Positions 5,428 through 6,519 of a stretch of 6,519 nucleotides of DNA are shown here, piece by piece. A program made the position numbers and the translations under genes. The stretch lies in the NCBI GenBank assembly GCA_945632055.1, contig CALZCU010000054.1, positions 1 to 6,519 of the forward strand, read 5' to 3'. The DNA is from an uncultured Ruminococcus sp. (GTDB lineage: Bacteria > Bacillota > Clostridia > Oscillospirales > Acutalibacteraceae). Below the pieces are notes generated by a model. The model saw only the letters and a list, made by a program, of their open reading frames with translations. It was not told where the DNA came from and searched no databases. Positions within the stretch are counted from its first letter, which is position 1. Each line of letters begins with the position of its first letter.

Positions 5428-6238
5428 ATTCTGTATTATTACTGCTTTTTATCCGCTCGCAAATGACATAATACCTGTCAAAGCCGCCCTCGCTGTTGCC
5501 GATACAGGTTATCATAGTTAGAATATCCTTGTCCTCCTGCAAAAAAACATCCTGCGATTCTTCAGGCTTGCACACCTTTGTTTCCGCAACACGATAGCTC
5601 AGTGTATCCCAGAAATTTCTCAGCTTTATCTCATCTCCGATTTTCAGATTGCGCAGATTGTCAAAGAAAATTCTGCCAACATATCCCGTATGGCCTGCAA
5701 GCACGGAATTGGTGCTTTCTCCGCCAATCGGCAGGGAAGTATAGGTAAGGTGAGCGGCACCGTAGCTCATATTTGAATTGTTTGCGCCGAGATAAACAGG
5801 GAGCTTCATACCGATTGACTCGGCTGAAACATAGCCGTAAATACCGTCTGATATGCCGTAGTCCCTTAAATTCAGCGACGGCTGTTCATATGAATAGGTA
5901 TCAACGAGCAGAGAGCTTTGTCTGCTCTTTAATTCCTCGTTATAGCTTTTGCTGTCCTTGTAAAGTCTGTCGAGATCAGGCTTGAAAATCAGCGGAGTGT
6001 CGGACTTCCTTTTGCCGTTTTCATCAACAGGACAACCCTCCTCGTCAATTTCTCCGTCGCTGAGAGCCTCGTCAAAGGTCTTATCCTCAACAACGCTTTC
6101 AAGCCGTCTGTCAAACCTTTCCGTTTCACCCTTTGAAATCTGCGTTCCGATAAAATTTGACACAATCGGGAATGAAAACAGTCCTATACCTGCAACGAGC
6201 AGTATTACCGCAATGACAGTGACAATTTTTTTCCACAA
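5426..6238 (-). CDS. Membrane-anchored sortase, divergent class C-like
   Basis: A 270-residue cysteine transpeptidase that joins surface proteins to the cell wall or to each other, outside the membrane. One N-terminal membrane segment (about 4-28) is followed by an acidic linker (about 45-80), a helical part with YNEELKSRQ (99-107), then the sortase barrel: YGYVSAESIGMKLPVYLG (134-151), TSLPIGGESTNSVLAGHTGY (167-186) with catalytic His183, LTMITC (240-245) with nucleophile Cys245, and FDRYYVICER with probable catalytic Arg255. The layout is class C-like, but the class C signature after the Cys (TPYGINTHRLLVRG) is replaced by a shorter unrelated stretch, the usual DP-aromatic lid motif is not seen, and there is no C-terminal membrane segment. 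The start must be TTG at 6238: the frame is closed by TGA just upstream and the next Met is residue 144. GGCGGTGAT inside the preceding gene serves as ribosome site. Substrate unknown. Confidence 0.88.
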   Translation of the reverse strand: MWKKIVTVIAVILLVAGIGLFSFPIVSNFIGTQISKGETERFDRRLESVVEDKTFDEALSDGEIDEEGCPVDENGKRKSDTPLIFKPDLDRLYKDSKSYNEELKSRQSSLLVDTYSYEQPSLNLRDYGISDGIYGYVSAESIGMKLPVYLGANNSNMSYGAAHLTYTSLPIGGESTNSVLAGHTGYVGRIFFDNLRNLKIGDEIKLRNFWDTLSYRVAETKVCKPEESQDVFLQEDKDILTMITCIGNSEGGFDRYYVICERIKSSNNTE

Positions 6239-6240
6239 GC

Positions 6241-6519
6241 TTAATCACCGCCTCGTTCCGTTTTCAATGACGCTCTGCCCTTTTCCGAACGGTTTTTTCT
6301 TCTTGACCGTCTAAGACAGATAATAACTACTGCAACCGTAATCGCAACAAATGCGGTGATAACCACAGCCGCAGTCCAATACGGTATTTTAAATCCGAGG
6401 AAAAATATGCCGTCATCGCCAAAGCTCGCTACGCTTATCGGCGGCTCAAGCTGTGCATTTGGGTCATAAGCAACCCTTTTTCCCCTGACAAGCAATCTGT
6501 GCGTATTTATACTGTAGGG
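6241..6519 (-). CDS. Class C sortase, C-terminal part (gene continues beyond the right edge)
   Basis: The open frame enters from the right edge and holds 92 residues to the TAA at 6241-6243. It begins PYSINTHRLLVRGKRV, which is the class C sortase motif that follows the catalytic Cys (TLxTCTPYGINTHRLLVRG); the Arg in THR is the catalytic one. A TTG at 6495 could be mistaken for a start, but it falls in the middle of this motif, so the gene is a fragment cut by the window, not a small protein. After about 35 residues comes a C-terminal membrane segment (WTAAVVITAFVAITVAVVII), then a basic tail of RR and RK pairs, as in pilus-polymerising class C sortases. Two bases separate its stop from the TTG of the next sortase. 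Its pilin substrates would be expected further right. Confidence 0.9.
   Translation of the reverse strand, partial: PYSINTHRLLVRGKRVAYDPNAQLEPPISVASFGDDGIFFLGFKIPYWTAAVVITAFVAITVAVVIICLRRSRRKNRSEKGRASLKTERGGD
6243..6251 (-). promoter_or_regulatory. Ribosome binding site of the second sortase, inside the first sortase gene
   Basis: On the minus strand the last codons of the class C sortase read GGCGGTGAT, close to the anti-16S complement GGAGGTGAT, and lie a few bases before the TTG start at 6238. This supports the unusual start and suggests that translation of the second sortase is coupled to that of the first. Confidence 0.6.

Noticed and set aside
1..6519. tRNA, rRNA or transposase genes
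   Set aside because: No cloverleaf, rRNA segment or transposase-like protein was seen in any frame.

Overview
The window looks like a low-to-mid GC Gram-positive chromosome of the class Clostridia, most like the gut Ruminococcaceae/Oscillospiraceae. The indications are strong Shine-Dalgarno sites, sigma-A type promoters, a DUF1292 protein, sortases of Gram-positive type, a secreted protein with tandem fibronectin III-like repeats, and short palindromic repeats between genes. This placement is inference; no rRNA or other phylogenetic marker is present.

Layout. (1) 1-565, minus: the N-terminal part of a secreted protein with 88-residue repeats, cut by the window edge. (2) 683-1630, minus: a D-2-hydroxyacid dehydrogenase. 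(3) 1653-1704: a mirror-symmetric divergent promoter region in which one self-complementary -35 hexamer (TTGCAA) can serve both directions. (4) 1724-2455, plus: a HAD-superfamily phosphatase whose last nine codons lie inside a repeat element. (5) 2456-2906: 451 bp without genes, holding the rest of that element, a minus-strand terminator, a composite palindromic repeat and a hairpin after htpG. (6) 2907-4787, minus: the HSP90 chaperone htpG with its own promoter. (7) 4993-5289, plus: a small acidic DUF1292 protein with a near-consensus promoter. (8) 5290-5394: a second copy of the repeat element, then a two-way terminator. (9) 5426-6519, minus: a sortase pair, namely the C-terminal end of a class C (pilus-type) sortase and, two bases after its stop, a second sortase starting at TTG.

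How the genes relate. The two sortases form a translationally coupled unit that is probably the end of a surface-protein or pilus operon lying beyond the right edge. The dehydrogenase and the HAD phosphatase share one promoter region and may be expressed in a mutually exclusive way. htpG and the DUF1292 gene are divergent with separate promoters. The secreted repeat protein at the left and the sortases at the right both concern the cell surface, but nothing shows that they act together.

The most notable findings are the repeated, apparently structured element found directly after both plus-strand genes (2426-2520 and 5290-5394), with hairpins that keep pairing while their sequence changes, and the shared-hexamer divergent promoter at 1653-1704.
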